Shown piece by piece: positions 1-9,025 of a stretch of DNA of 64,000 nt. The notes under the pieces were generated by a model that ran no database searches, was not told the DNA's origin, and saw only the letters and a list, made by a program, of their open reading frames with translations. The DNA is from Mucilaginibacter daejeonensis. Lineage in GTDB: Bacteria; Bacteroidota; Bacteroidia; Sphingobacteriales; Sphingobacteriaceae. The position numbers were made by a program, and so were the translations under genes. The stretch is from positions 1,860,001 to 1,924,000 of the forward strand of contig NZ_CP086068.1 of assembly GCF_020783335.1 (NCBI RefSeq), written 5' to 3'. Positions within the stretch are counted from its first letter, which is position 1, and every line of letters begins with the position of its first letter.

Positions 1-1194
1 CGGTTTACCGTGCTTTCCAGGAAAAAAGGAACCTCTGATTACTCAGGCCGTACTTGGGACGTTGATTATCTGAAAAAAGCAGGATGGAAGCTAATTATAA
101 ATACGCAGGAAGAAGTATCTTCCCTACTGGCAGCATGGCAACATTTATCAGAATCGCATCTGAACGGTTTTGATGGTTTTAAGCCAAATACGCTGGTCAT
201 TTGGCAAGGGCTGTTCAAGTTCGAAAGTTATCTGGAGACCAATAACCGACAAAAGGCGCTGAAAAAAGAAATTACTGAAGTTACCAGTGAGTATCTGGCT
301 TTGGTCTTTCATAGATTCATGGAGCGTGCCAACAAACCGCTCCGTATCAGAATAAATAATAGTATTATAACCCCATTTAACCCTTTTCCTGAAAACGAAA
401 AAGATTTCCGGCAAATGGAATTTCGGCAAAAGAGCTTCCGCAGTGACACGATAAAGATGGAAGGATTTATTCTGCCCTCGCGGAGTATTGAAGAAAGCCG
501 GGATAATCACAATATCTGGACCACTAAAAATCGTGGCTTAATGGATATGGAAGGTATTTATCTGTACCGGGCGGACAGGGTTATTTTATTTGGAGGCTGG
601 AACGGACTGATCAGGAAGGCACCTAGGCTTCAACTAGCACGTTTGCGTGTCGAAGTTGGAAACAGCGTTGATCATTTGCTTCACCTTAATGTTGCAAAAT
701 CACAGATTGCTATACCGCATGACCTGAAAAACGCATTTGAGAATTATATTACAGAACTTAAAACAGAGGCCGAAAGAGAGTATTTTAACCGCGGAGTTCA
801 TAAATTTTCAAGTGTCGGAAAGAAGGATTCAGTTCAGTTGTTTCAGCGCAGGTCTTCCAGTAAGGGAGTATTGCTGGAAATCAATACCGACTTTACGCTG
901 GTAAGTAACTTGGCAGCTTCGCTTGATGCGCGTCAGCAATCTCAGTTTCGCCTCATTATGAGAATGGTAAATACTACTGTCAACCAGATTAAACAATCAC
1001 ACCAGGATGTAGGGTTTGTCGAAAACAACGATGTTCATAGAGGGCTTAACAGTAGTGATATTAAATTATTTATTGAAGAACTGAAGGCTTCAGGCATCAG
1101 TACCGATCAGATAAAAAAGGAAATATTACCTGGTCTGGGCTATTCGCTCAGTTCTTTTCCAACCGACGTACGCAACCTATTGAATCTATCTTAA
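1..1194 (+). CDS. GHKL (MutL/MORC-like) ATPase of a Z1-AIPR defence operon, C-terminal part
   Basis: This is an open reading frame already open at base 1; the GTG at 10 is only the first start-like codon seen, so the protein is probably truncated by the window edge. What remains (about 397 residues) lacks the N-terminal ATP-binding Bergerat motifs, which would lie upstream. It matches the transducer-like and C-terminal part of the ATP-binding proteins that precede Z1 genes: a GIYLYRADRVI segment followed by a basic GWNGL stretch and an LARLRVEVGN segment resembles the S5-like half of MORC ATPases. The stop codon shares one base with the ATG of the Z1 gene, and the next two genes also overlap, so all four are one translationally coupled operon. 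In known loci of this type a DNA cytosine methyltransferase often lies upstream; none can be seen here. The family call rests mainly on the neighbours and this segment. Confidence 0.7.
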   Translation, partial: RFTVLSRKKGTSDYSGRTWDVDYLKKAGWKLIINTQEEVSSLLAAWQHLSESHLNGFDGFKPNTLVIWQGLFKFESYLETNNRQKALKKEITEVTSEYLALVFHRFMERANKPLRIRINNSIITPFNPFPENEKDFRQMEFRQKSFRSDTIKMEGFILPSRSIEESRDNHNIWTTKNRGLMDMEGIYLYRADRVILFGGWNGLIRKAPRLQLARLRVEVGNSVDHLLHLNVAKSQIAIPHDLKNAFENYITELKTEAEREYFNRGVHKFSSVGKKDSVQLFQRRSSSKGVLLEINTDFTLVSNLAASLDARQQSQFRLIMRMVNTTVNQIKQSHQDVGFVENNDVHRGLNSSDIKLFIEELKASGISTDQIKKEILPGLGYSLSSFPTDVRNLLNLS

Positions 1195-4100
1195 TGGCAA
1201 AAAATAACAGAGATTATATTGATCGCATGAAGCTTCTGGTAAGCGGCAAATTTGAAAGTTACCGTCAGGTGAACACTGCCGTAACCCGCGAATTTTTCGA
1301 GGCTCCCGGCCTTCGTGATGAGATAAGAGCTAATATGAAGATGCTTGCCGGCATGGGAATCCCTGTACCCGGCGAAGATAAGTTCGACGATCTTTTTACA
1401 ATAGCGCTCAGGGAGTCCCGTCTTGCTCATACACAGGGGATGACCCCAAGCGTATCGCTCAGCAGTAAAGACGCAAGAAAACGCAGCTGGCTCACACCGC
1501 AACGAATTGCCGCTCTCAAGTGGGACGATGATGAACTCATCACGTACAGGGCGCGGTATCTGGGCTTCCTGAAGAAAATGGGGCGTTCAAGGTCTTATAT
1601 TAAAGAGACAAAGAGGTCCAGCCTGGAGATCCTGAAAAAAATGGGTGATCCTTTATCTCAGGAACCATTTTTTGTAAGAGGGTTGGTAGTTGGAAGCGTG
1701 CAGTCAGGCAAAACGGCAAATTTCAATGCAGTGATCAACAGCGCTATAGATGCGGGATATGACCTGATCATTGTTCTATCCGGAATCATGGAGGATCTCC
1801 GCAGCCAAACACAAAAGCGAATTGAAAAAGAGGTAGAGGGTAAATATAAGGCCGGTAGTTTTATAGGTGTGGGCGAGATATCATCCTTTGGCTCCCTTGG
1901 TGCCTATCCTGACGTAAAACAAATCGTCGTGCCCACTTCTCCGGATACAGACTTCAGTAAATCCATTAAGGAAGCTGATTTTTCCCTGAACAATAAGAAT
2001 ATTCTTATTTGCAAAAAAAACACAAGTGTTCTAAAAAATCTTTTGCTCTGGCTTCACAGTTATCTGAATAAGAATAAGGATAAGATTAACATTCCCTTTC
2101 TGATTGTTGATGATGAGGCTGATAATGCTTCACTCAACAATTTAGGCGAGAAGGGGATAGAATATGCCTCGGTCATCAATGGTCATATCCGTGCATTGTT
2201 GGCTCTGTTTAACCGCAAAACTTACCTTGGATACACTGCCACGCCTTTTGGCAACGTCCTGCAGGATCGGAATGAAGCGCCGGCATTAAAGTGGCGGATC
2301 GACGAAAAAGCAGGGGGTGAAATACTTACCACCTATTTTGATCTTGAAAAAAGCCTTTTTCCTGATGATTTTATAGAGTTGCTTTTCCCACCACCAAATT
2401 ATGTGGGTCCAAAGCATTTTTTTCGTACACGCCTTGACGAGGTAGTTAAGATAGACCCGCTTATAGCACCGCCGGTCAGGGACTACCGCCCGTCATTCCC
2501 GGAAAGGGTTTGGAAAGATGATGCCAGATCCGGTCAACCCGGAACACCGGCATTTGAACATACCCGTGAAACGCGGGCAGCGGCGAAGTCAGACCGTTTT
2601 CCCGTAGTTCTTCCGGAATCGCTTAAGGATGCGGTCATGTGTTTTTTCGTATCTGTTGCTATACGTATCAGCCGTAAACCGGATATGATAGACTCTGCGG
2701 TTTTTCAACCGCATAATACGATGCTGATACACATTTCCCGGTTTACGGAGTGGCAGACAAGGACAAAAAATCTTATTCAGGATTTTGTTGATGAATTGAC
2801 CCGTGACCTTGATTCTGACCTGCCCTCTGATAAAAATTCTGTCTATGGTGTTTTCGAACGCATCTGGTATAAGTATTACGCATATGTTATAGAAAACATC
2901 AGCAGTTATCTGCCCCAGGGATATGATGATCCTTTTCTAATTCCTAAAACTTTTGAAGATATTAAACCACTGCTCATGACGGCGATTTCCGGTGTTGAGG
3001 TCAAAGCGATTAACAGTGAAACCAAAGATTCACTTGAATATCCGGATCACACGGAAAAGAAATATATCGCTGTTGGTGGAAACCGGCTTTCGAGAGGCTT
3101 CACGCTCGAAGGCCTGACCATCAATTACTTTATTCGTAATACTAATTTTGCGGATACATTACTGCAAATGGGGCGCTGGTTTGGTTACCGGCCAGGTTAC
3201 CTGGATTGCTGTAAACTCTTTTCAACCGCAGATTCACTGGAAAAGTTCGATCAGACCACCTATACAATGGAGGATCTTGAACAGAAATTTATAGATATGA
3301 ACCGCGACCCGGAGAATACACCTTCCAAGTATGCTCTGCTGGTGCTTAAACATCCGGGCACGCTCAGGATCACCCGGCCATCCATATTGAAAAATGCTAA
3401 AGAAGTAAACTGGTCATTTTCTGATCAGCTGGAACAAACAACTTGGTTCAGTCTTGATCCGGTGCGGATTAAAACTGCATGGGATGCTTTCAGGACGCAT
3501 ACTGTAAAGAGAAATAATCGTTTCACATTTGAAAAAAATGGTTACATGCTGATCTCAGATGCCACGACAGAGGATGTGATCAGCTTTTTAAATCTTCCCA
3601 ATACTTTTCTTGACGATAATCGGAAACCAGGAGAGAACTATTTTGCTGATCTGATCGCCTTTATACGTCTGGCCAATCAAAACGATAAGCTGATCGACTG
3701 GACAATAGGTGTTAAATTAGCCGGAGCGAGTGACACAACACTTGATAAAGAAGAAACCGGATTTGTAAAGGATATACAGTTGACCCAACGCAGCGGACCT
3801 GACCCCGAAAAATCTGGAAGATGGCTTAATTATATCAGGGACGAGCACATTTTCCGTGCAGGCGGAAATTCTGCTAACATCGTGACTGGCTCTAACGATA
3901 TGGCTGTAGCTCTTACGGATGAAGAAGAAGTCAAAGCCAAAAAAGATTGGCGCGACGAACTGTACATTCAGCTTAAAGCTGAGAATCCCAGTTGGACCGA
4001 GGACGAATTGCAAAAAGAGATCAGACGTAAAAATATTCCGGAAAAAGCATTCAGACAAAAGATGAATCATCGTCAGGGAGTGCTGATGATATATCTGATC

Positions 4101-4325
4101 GACACCGCCGAAGTTTTCAGGCACCGGGGACGCGATATAGAAGAACTTGCAGCTGTTCGTGAGCATGTTGGAACAGATATACCACTGATCGGTTATGCTA
4201 TGGGAATTCCACCATTGGGCGTTGATATCGGTGGTACTTATCTGCAAAGCAGACATCATCCGGAGCCAGAACCACCTGCGCCGGATGACGACAATTATGA
4301 TGACTACAAAACAATATTGGAATGA
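1194..4325 (+). CDS. Z1 domain-containing SF2-type ATPase/putative endonuclease
   Basis: A 1043-residue protein with a superfamily-2 helicase-like core joined to a Z1 domain (Pfam PF10593). Visible motifs: Walker A GSVQSGKT at about residues 166-173, a DEAD-like Walker B DDEAD at about 306-310, TATPFG at about 348, GGNRLSRGFTLEG at about 628, and GRWFGYRPGY at about 660, which supplies the arginine-finger motif. Z1 proteins sit beside MutL/MORC-like ATPases, DUF4420 nucleases and AIPR proteins in restriction-type operons (Iyer, Abhiman and Aravind 2008 described this association). The likely role is nucleic-acid translocation or remodelling for restriction of foreign DNA; the activity of Z1 itself is not settled. 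The start overlaps the upstream stop (TAATG) and the end overlaps the next gene by 4 bases (ATGA). Confidence 0.9.
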   Translation: MAKNNRDYIDRMKLLVSGKFESYRQVNTAVTREFFEAPGLRDEIRANMKMLAGMGIPVPGEDKFDDLFTIALRESRLAHTQGMTPSVSLSSKDARKRSWLTPQRIAALKWDDDELITYRARYLGFLKKMGRSRSYIKETKRSSLEILKKMGDPLSQEPFFVRGLVVGSVQSGKTANFNAVINSAIDAGYDLIIVLSGIMEDLRSQTQKRIEKEVEGKYKAGSFIGVGEISSFGSLGAYPDVKQIVVPTSPDTDFSKSIKEADFSLNNKNILICKKNTSVLKNLLLWLHSYLNKNKDKINIPFLIVDDEADNASLNNLGEKGIEYASVINGHIRALLALFNRKTYLGYTATPFGNVLQDRNEAPALKWRIDEKAGGEILTTYFDLEKSLFPDDFIELLFPPPNYVGPKHFFRTRLDEVVKIDPLIAPPVRDYRPSFPERVWKDDARSGQPGTPAFEHTRETRAAAKSDRFPVVLPESLKDAVMCFFVSVAIRISRKPDMIDSAVFQPHNTMLIHISRFTEWQTRTKNLIQDFVDELTRDLDSDLPSDKNSVYGVFERIWYKYYAYVIENISSYLPQGYDDPFLIPKTFEDIKPLLMTAISGVEVKAINSETKDSLEYPDHTEKKYIAVGGNRLSRGFTLEGLTINYFIRNTNFADTLLQMGRWFGYRPGYLDCCKLFSTADSLEKFDQTTYTMEDLEQKFIDMNRDPENTPSKYALLVLKHPGTLRITRPSILKNAKEVNWSFSDQLEQTTWFSLDPVRIKTAWDAFRTHTVKRNNRFTFEKNGYMLISDATTEDVISFLNLPNTFLDDNRKPGENYFADLIAFIRLANQNDKLIDWTIGVKLAGASDTTLDKEETGFVKDIQLTQRSGPDPEKSGRWLNYIRDEHIFRAGGNSANIVTGSNDMAVALTDEEEVKAKKDWRDELYIQLKAENPSWTEDELQKEIRRKNIPEKAFRQKMNHRQGVLMIYLIDTAEVFRHRGRDIEELAAVREHVGTDIPLIGYAMGIPPLGVDIGGTYLQSRHHPEPEPPAPDDDNYDDYKTILE

Positions 4326-5290
4326 TGATGACAGTTGCCGCACTTGAACCAGTATGGCCTGAACTCCTTCATTCTGGTAGTTCAGAATTTGAGTTTAGGA
4401 GAATAGATAGCATCTGTATTCCCGAATTAAATATCGGAGTGAATGGTAAACTGCATCGTTGTCTGATCCTTGAATTGCCTAAGGGAACGCTTGGCAGCTG
4501 GCCGACAGTCATCAGAGACAATCTCAGCCTTTGCTGGTATCCTGACACCGCCTACATTGTTGTTGAGCTGCTTGATGCAAGCTATAATGATCTTTTTAAC
4601 GACCTTATAATTTCTATCTACCGGCAGGTTTCCGGACTGTCCCGCGCAGATGAATATATTAATGGCCTGATCCGGATCTTTAATAAATGGAGCGGTTTTT
4701 TCGACTCACGACAAACCGGACGAATGCAACCTGAAACACTCCGAGGACTAATCGGAGAACTTATCATCCTGAGAAATCTGATTGGGCCAGCAGCTCCTGA
4801 TGCGGTTAACAGTATTTTGGCGTCATGGAGAGGACCTTACGATGAGGTAAGGGATTTTATTACAGATGGCCTGGATACTGAGGTAAAGACAACGGATGGC
4901 AATTCGGATATACGTATTTCCAGCGAATTTCAATTGCAAACTGAAACAGGTAAAGAACTGCATCTTGCAGTGGTAGTAATGGAACCAGACCTGACCGTTG
5001 GGATTTCATTAAAAAGCCTGGTCAACGAGATTCGGGTATTGTCTGATACTTTGCTCGCTGATCCGTCTTTATTACCTGATGCTTTATTTCAAAAGGGGTT
5101 AACCTTCAGGAATTTATCCGACTATGATAATTTCCGGTTCCGCATCCGGAGGATTATTCGTTATGACTGTTTGCAGGATGGCTTTCCTGCTCTTTTAAGA
5201 AATGACCTTCCACTGGCAGTATATCAGGTTACCTACCGGTTACGCCTCTCCCTGCTCAGTAGTTTTATCATTCAAACAACGGAAATGTAA
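4322..5290 (+). CDS. PD-(D/E)XK motif protein (DUF4420-like nuclease)
   Basis: A 322-residue protein whose size and place between Z1 and AIPR genes match the PD-(D/E)XK motif protein family (Pfam PF14390, DUF4420). A restriction-endonuclease-fold active site can be read as E146 in IGEL, then D185-T-E187-V-K189 in the DTEVK segment, in the correct order and spacing. It is therefore the best candidate for the DNA-cutting subunit of the operon. The start is one of three tandem ATG codons (4322, 4325, 4328); the first gives an ATGA overlap with the Z1 stop, so translational coupling is likely. The stop TAA shares a base with the ATG of the AIPR gene. Confidence 0.85.
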   Translation: MMMTVAALEPVWPELLHSGSSEFEFRRIDSICIPELNIGVNGKLHRCLILELPKGTLGSWPTVIRDNLSLCWYPDTAYIVVELLDASYNDLFNDLIISIYRQVSGLSRADEYINGLIRIFNKWSGFFDSRQTGRMQPETLRGLIGELIILRNLIGPAAPDAVNSILASWRGPYDEVRDFITDGLDTEVKTTDGNSDIRISSEFQLQTETGKELHLAVVVMEPDLTVGISLKSLVNEIRVLSDTLLADPSLLPDALFQKGLTFRNLSDYDNFRFRIRRIIRYDCLQDGFPALLRNDLPLAVYQVTYRLRLSLLSSFIIQTTEM

Positions 5291-7698
5291 TGGAAATTGA
5301 CGAATATCTGATCTACCGTAAAGAACTGCTTGCTGAATCGGCAGATAACGACGGTTTTGTACAGCAAAATCTTTTTCTTTCCGAAGTGTTGCCTTTGATG
5401 GCAGATGCCCGTTTGATCGATTCAGAAGAATGTAATGATGCCTATTATACCTATCCGCAGGACAACCTGAAAATTAACGGTTACCTGGTAAACGAATCAG
5501 GCGAACGCCTTCAGCTTTTTCTGGTAGATGAATCGTCGATTGACCTGAACGCTACAAACGAGAATTTAAAAATATCCACAAAGGTGCACTATGATACTCA
5601 GTTCAAGCGTGCGCTCCGTTTTGTTTCACAAGCGGTGAAAGGTCACCTGACCGAAGAGCTGCAATTATCAAGCCCTGTACGTGCGCTGGCTACACAACTT
5701 GCATCAGGTGCCGGTGCAGACCAGTTCGATGTAATCGAGATATTTCTTATTTCAGCGACAGCAACTGTTGACAACCGCGGCTCGTTTCCACAGCCGCGCC
5801 GTCTTGAGTTCGAAGATGAGAAACTCAGCATCACGTTTAGTCACAAGCGTGAACGTACATCTAAAGAGTTATTGGTACTCAAAAGTCTTATTGACCTGAA
5901 TTTTTTATACAACGTAGTCATCTCACAGGGCAGTCGGGAGCCACTGGTTATTGATTTTGAAAAAACATTCGGCTACCGTGTTGAAGCACTGGAGGCAGCA
6001 AGTGAGGATAATTTCGAGTCATACCTTTGTGTGCTGCCCGCAATTGTGCTTGCTGATCTTTATAAACGGTACAGTTCCCGCCTGTTGGAGAAGAACGTTC
6101 GGTCATTTTTGCAGTTCAAGGGTGCAAATGCAGGCATCCGGGAAACTATTCGTAAAAATCCTGAAAAATTCATTGCTTACAATAATGGTATCACGGTAAC
6201 CGCGACGCATATGGACCGGATTACAGAAAATGGGCGGATTTATATCCGGTCGCTGCGTGATTTTCAGATTGTCAATGGTGGCCAGACGACCGCAAGTATC
6301 TTTTTTACACGGAAGGACGGATTTTCTGTGGATAAGGTGCGTGTGATGGCAAAAATTAATGTTGCACGGGATGTCCCGGAAAATAAACTGGACGAACTTA
6401 TATCAAACATCAGTAAATTTTCTAACTCACAATCCAAAGTATCTTCCGTCGATCTTGATTCAAGAAACCCTCAGCTTACCCGTATCAAAGCACTATCAGA
6501 GAGTATTATTACTCCGACCGGTAAACGCTGGTTTTTTGAAAAGGCCAAAGGGGAATTCAACACTAAACTACGTATCGCCGGCAATAATCGAAATCGCATC
6601 GAACGCGATTACCCGCGTGACATGCGTTTTTCTAAAGAACAATTAGGAAAATACTTCACTTCATGGGGAGACCAGCCTTATGTAGTTAAGAAGGGTGGTG
6701 ACAAAGTATTCCGCTACTTTATTGATGCCATTTCAGGTGAGGATACCCTTAATAAACCTGAAATTGACAGGGCTTTTTATGAAATGCTGATTGCCAGGGT
6801 CATTCTGTTTAAAAGTTTCGAAAATATTTACGGGCAGGGGAAAAATTCAATTGGTCAGATCAGGTCTGCGGTGGTGCCATATTCAATTTCAGTAATTTAC
6901 CGATACACTGACGGACAAAAGGGAGGCAGATTATTTGACCTCGCCAAGTTGTGGCTCAGGGAGGGGATTGAGGAAGATCTGTCTGAGTTTGCACGCCAGC
7001 TCATGGAGTTGATGAATGACCTGATCCGTAAATATGCTGCCAGCGATGACTTGGGCGAATACTCAAAGCGGAAGGAATTATGGGAAGGCATCAGGGAGAG
7101 TACTGAACTGAGTTCTTTTATGAACACGCAGTTTGCTACAGAGATTTTAGATAAATTTACTGTACCGAGGGGTGTTGCAAAAGAAAAGGCTGGAAAGAGA
7201 AATAAGACTAAAGAAGTCGATTTCGGATTGCTGAACGCCAATGTCACCATCTTTAGCAGAACAGCGGATTTTTACCAGAAGCTTGGGTTAAAGCTGGCTG
7301 ACAAGATAACCACCGCACAACGAAAGAAGGTAGATCATATAGCTCATTGTATCGCCAGTAAAAAGGATATACTTCCTGAATATGTCGAGTTTGAAAAAGA
7401 ACTTATCCGCAACGTCCGGACATCATGGCCGGATGTTTTGAATAGCATCGATATTCCGCAGCAGGACCACTGGATGATTGCATTCTACGGTATAGTTTCC
7501 CTGTACAACCGTTGTGTGTCAGAGAAGCTTGATGTATCTTCGGAATTTCAGAAGCAGCGCGAGCTGGCTAAAGTACGGGGACATAAATACTATTCAGTTT
7601 ATGATGAAATAGGTAAAACGTTGGCCGGTGGCCAGCCACCCTCCATTAAATTTTTAGAAAACGTTAACTATTTTTCTCAGTCGGTACACAAGCAATAA
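5290..7698 (+). CDS. AIPR family (abortive infection phage resistance) protein
   Basis: An 802-residue protein of the AIPR family (Pfam PF10592), named for an abortive-infection phage-resistance protein and often found in restriction operons. Hallmarks are FIAYNNGITVTA at about residues 293-304 and VNGGQTTAS at 328-336, followed by a segment beginning ISKFSNSQSKV. The biochemical role of AIPR proteins is poorly defined; in this setting it is probably a sensor or effector working with the GHKL, Z1 and nuclease proteins. Its ATG shares one base with the upstream stop, so this is the last gene of the coupled four-gene operon. A 58-bp AT-rich gap then separates it from the next module. Confidence 0.9.
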   Translation: MEIDEYLIYRKELLAESADNDGFVQQNLFLSEVLPLMADARLIDSEECNDAYYTYPQDNLKINGYLVNESGERLQLFLVDESSIDLNATNENLKISTKVHYDTQFKRALRFVSQAVKGHLTEELQLSSPVRALATQLASGAGADQFDVIEIFLISATATVDNRGSFPQPRRLEFEDEKLSITFSHKRERTSKELLVLKSLIDLNFLYNVVISQGSREPLVIDFEKTFGYRVEALEAASEDNFESYLCVLPAIVLADLYKRYSSRLLEKNVRSFLQFKGANAGIRETIRKNPEKFIAYNNGITVTATHMDRITENGRIYIRSLRDFQIVNGGQTTASIFFTRKDGFSVDKVRVMAKINVARDVPENKLDELISNISKFSNSQSKVSSVDLDSRNPQLTRIKALSESIITPTGKRWFFEKAKGEFNTKLRIAGNNRNRIERDYPRDMRFSKEQLGKYFTSWGDQPYVVKKGGDKVFRYFIDAISGEDTLNKPEIDRAFYEMLIARVILFKSFENIYGQGKNSIGQIRSAVVPYSISVIYRYTDGQKGGRLFDLAKLWLREGIEEDLSEFARQLMELMNDLIRKYAASDDLGEYSKRKELWEGIRESTELSSFMNTQFATEILDKFTVPRGVAKEKAGKRNKTKEVDFGLLNANVTIFSRTADFYQKLGLKLADKITTAQRKKVDHIAHCIASKKDILPEYVEFEKELIRNVRTSWPDVLNSIDIPQQDHWMIAFYGIVSLYNRCVSEKLDVSSEFQKQRELAKVRGHKYYSVYDEIGKTLAGGQPPSIKFLENVNYFSQSVHKQ

Positions 7699-7756
7699 CG
7701 TCAATTATTTATATTTTTATTGATTGACTATCAATGCGATGTTTTATAAAGATTAA

Positions 7757-9025
7757 ATGAAAGCAAAGATCTTGGACAAAAAATTAGAGGTGAGGCATGA
7801 AATTGACAGAGACATAATCAAAACGTGTTATTTGGTAAAATTGTCCCTCAAAGATTATATTCTGGCTTTACCACCTGATTATAAATCGTATTACGTTCAA
7901 AGGGAAATCGTTCATAATCCCTATCTGGATAATTTGATTAACACAGTATTGAATGAAGGCCATATCCCTTCGATCGTACTCATAATAGATTATGCCGTAA
8001 ACACTGAAACATCTCCGGATTTGGATATCCAGGAATTTAAAATTTTGGATGGATTGCAGCGAACACATCGTTTAAAGGTGATTTGGGATACTATTCAACT
8101 CCTTAATGATGCGATAAAAACCTCTACCGATATTTTGGATTTTGGCAGGCTAAAAATCAGTAGAGAATACTCCAAGCAAATTAATCAAATTGAATCATCA
8201 TCCAATATTCTGTCGAAACTGATCGAATATCAAAAAAGTCATCTGGATGAAAATATTGAAGACAAATTTGCCAAAAATTTCATGTGGTTTGAAGTCTGGT
8301 CAGGATTAGACCCCAATGAGGAAGTTCAGAAAATGCTTATCTTAAATGCCGGGCATAAGCCGGTTAAAACAAAGCACCAGTTAGAATTATTGTTTAATAA
8401 CCTCGTGCCGATAATCACTAAAACATCTACCAGTGACTTTCAGCTGATCAAGGAAAAGGAACAATCATCGATTCAACACAGTAAAAATCGCGCTGTGGGG
8501 CATTTCCATTTTTCGCACATAATTAGTGCTGTATTATCCTATGAAGCGGGAAAACCTGTTACAACGAACATCAATTTGATTCAAAAAACTCAAAACGAAG
8601 ACTTCAATGACGAATTTGATATCAAATATGACTACGATTTCTTTAAAACATTTATTACTACTATAGTAAAATTCGATAAATCGCTACAGGCTGTTTATAA
8701 AGAACTCGGTACTCAATGGTTAGGCAGAGAAATTACGCTGGTCGGTTTATTTGCTGCATCCGGCAAACTTGCAAAAGAAAAGAATAACCTTTCTTTTTAC
8801 GAAGTCTGTGATATAATTGACAGGCAAATAATTCAAAATCCCCCAGTTTTGGATCTTGCTGGATTTGAAAAGGCCCGGAACAGTTTAGATCTTAGTAAGG
8901 TAAATATTGGCAATATAAATAAGACTGCTGTTTATGATGGACTTTATGATATTTTAACCGGCAAGGTAACCCAGAAGATTAATTGGCAGATTTATTTTAA
9001 GACCGGTATCGATGAGAACAATTAA
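7757..9025 (+). CDS. DGQHR/ParB-like domain protein, first gene of a two-gene module
   Basis: A 422-residue protein of no family I can name with certainty. Near the N-terminus it has ILDGLQRTHRL (D98, G99, Q101, R102), which matches the DGQHR/DGQQR signature shared by DndB-like, DUF262-like and other ParB-superfamily proteins, where this loop binds a nucleotide or acts on DNA. A later segment, LILNAGHKPVKTKHQLELL at about residues 194-212, resembles the NAxxKPV-type motif that follows it in DGQHR-family proteins. The gene is much more AT-rich than the upstream operon, which suggests separate origin. It overlaps the next gene by 14 bases, so the two are almost certainly co-translated. A role in phage defence is inferred only from the island context. 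Confidence 0.6.
   Translation: MKAKILDKKLEVRHEIDRDIIKTCYLVKLSLKDYILALPPDYKSYYVQREIVHNPYLDNLINTVLNEGHIPSIVLIIDYAVNTETSPDLDIQEFKILDGLQRTHRLKVIWDTIQLLNDAIKTSTDILDFGRLKISREYSKQINQIESSSNILSKLIEYQKSHLDENIEDKFAKNFMWFEVWSGLDPNEEVQKMLILNAGHKPVKTKHQLELLFNNLVPIITKTSTSDFQLIKEKEQSSIQHSKNRAVGHFHFSHIISAVLSYEAGKPVTTNINLIQKTQNEDFNDEFDIKYDYDFFKTFITTIVKFDKSLQAVYKELGTQWLGREITLVGLFAASGKLAKEKNNLSFYEVCDIIDRQIIQNPPVLDLAGFEKARNSLDLSKVNIGNINKTAVYDGLYDILTGKVTQKINWQIYFKTGIDENN

Noticed and set aside
3717-4343. 208-codon minus-strand frame under the Z1 gene
   Set aside because: It lies antisense to a gene with clear SF2 and Z1 motifs and its translation shows no domain; it is a shadow of the coding strand.
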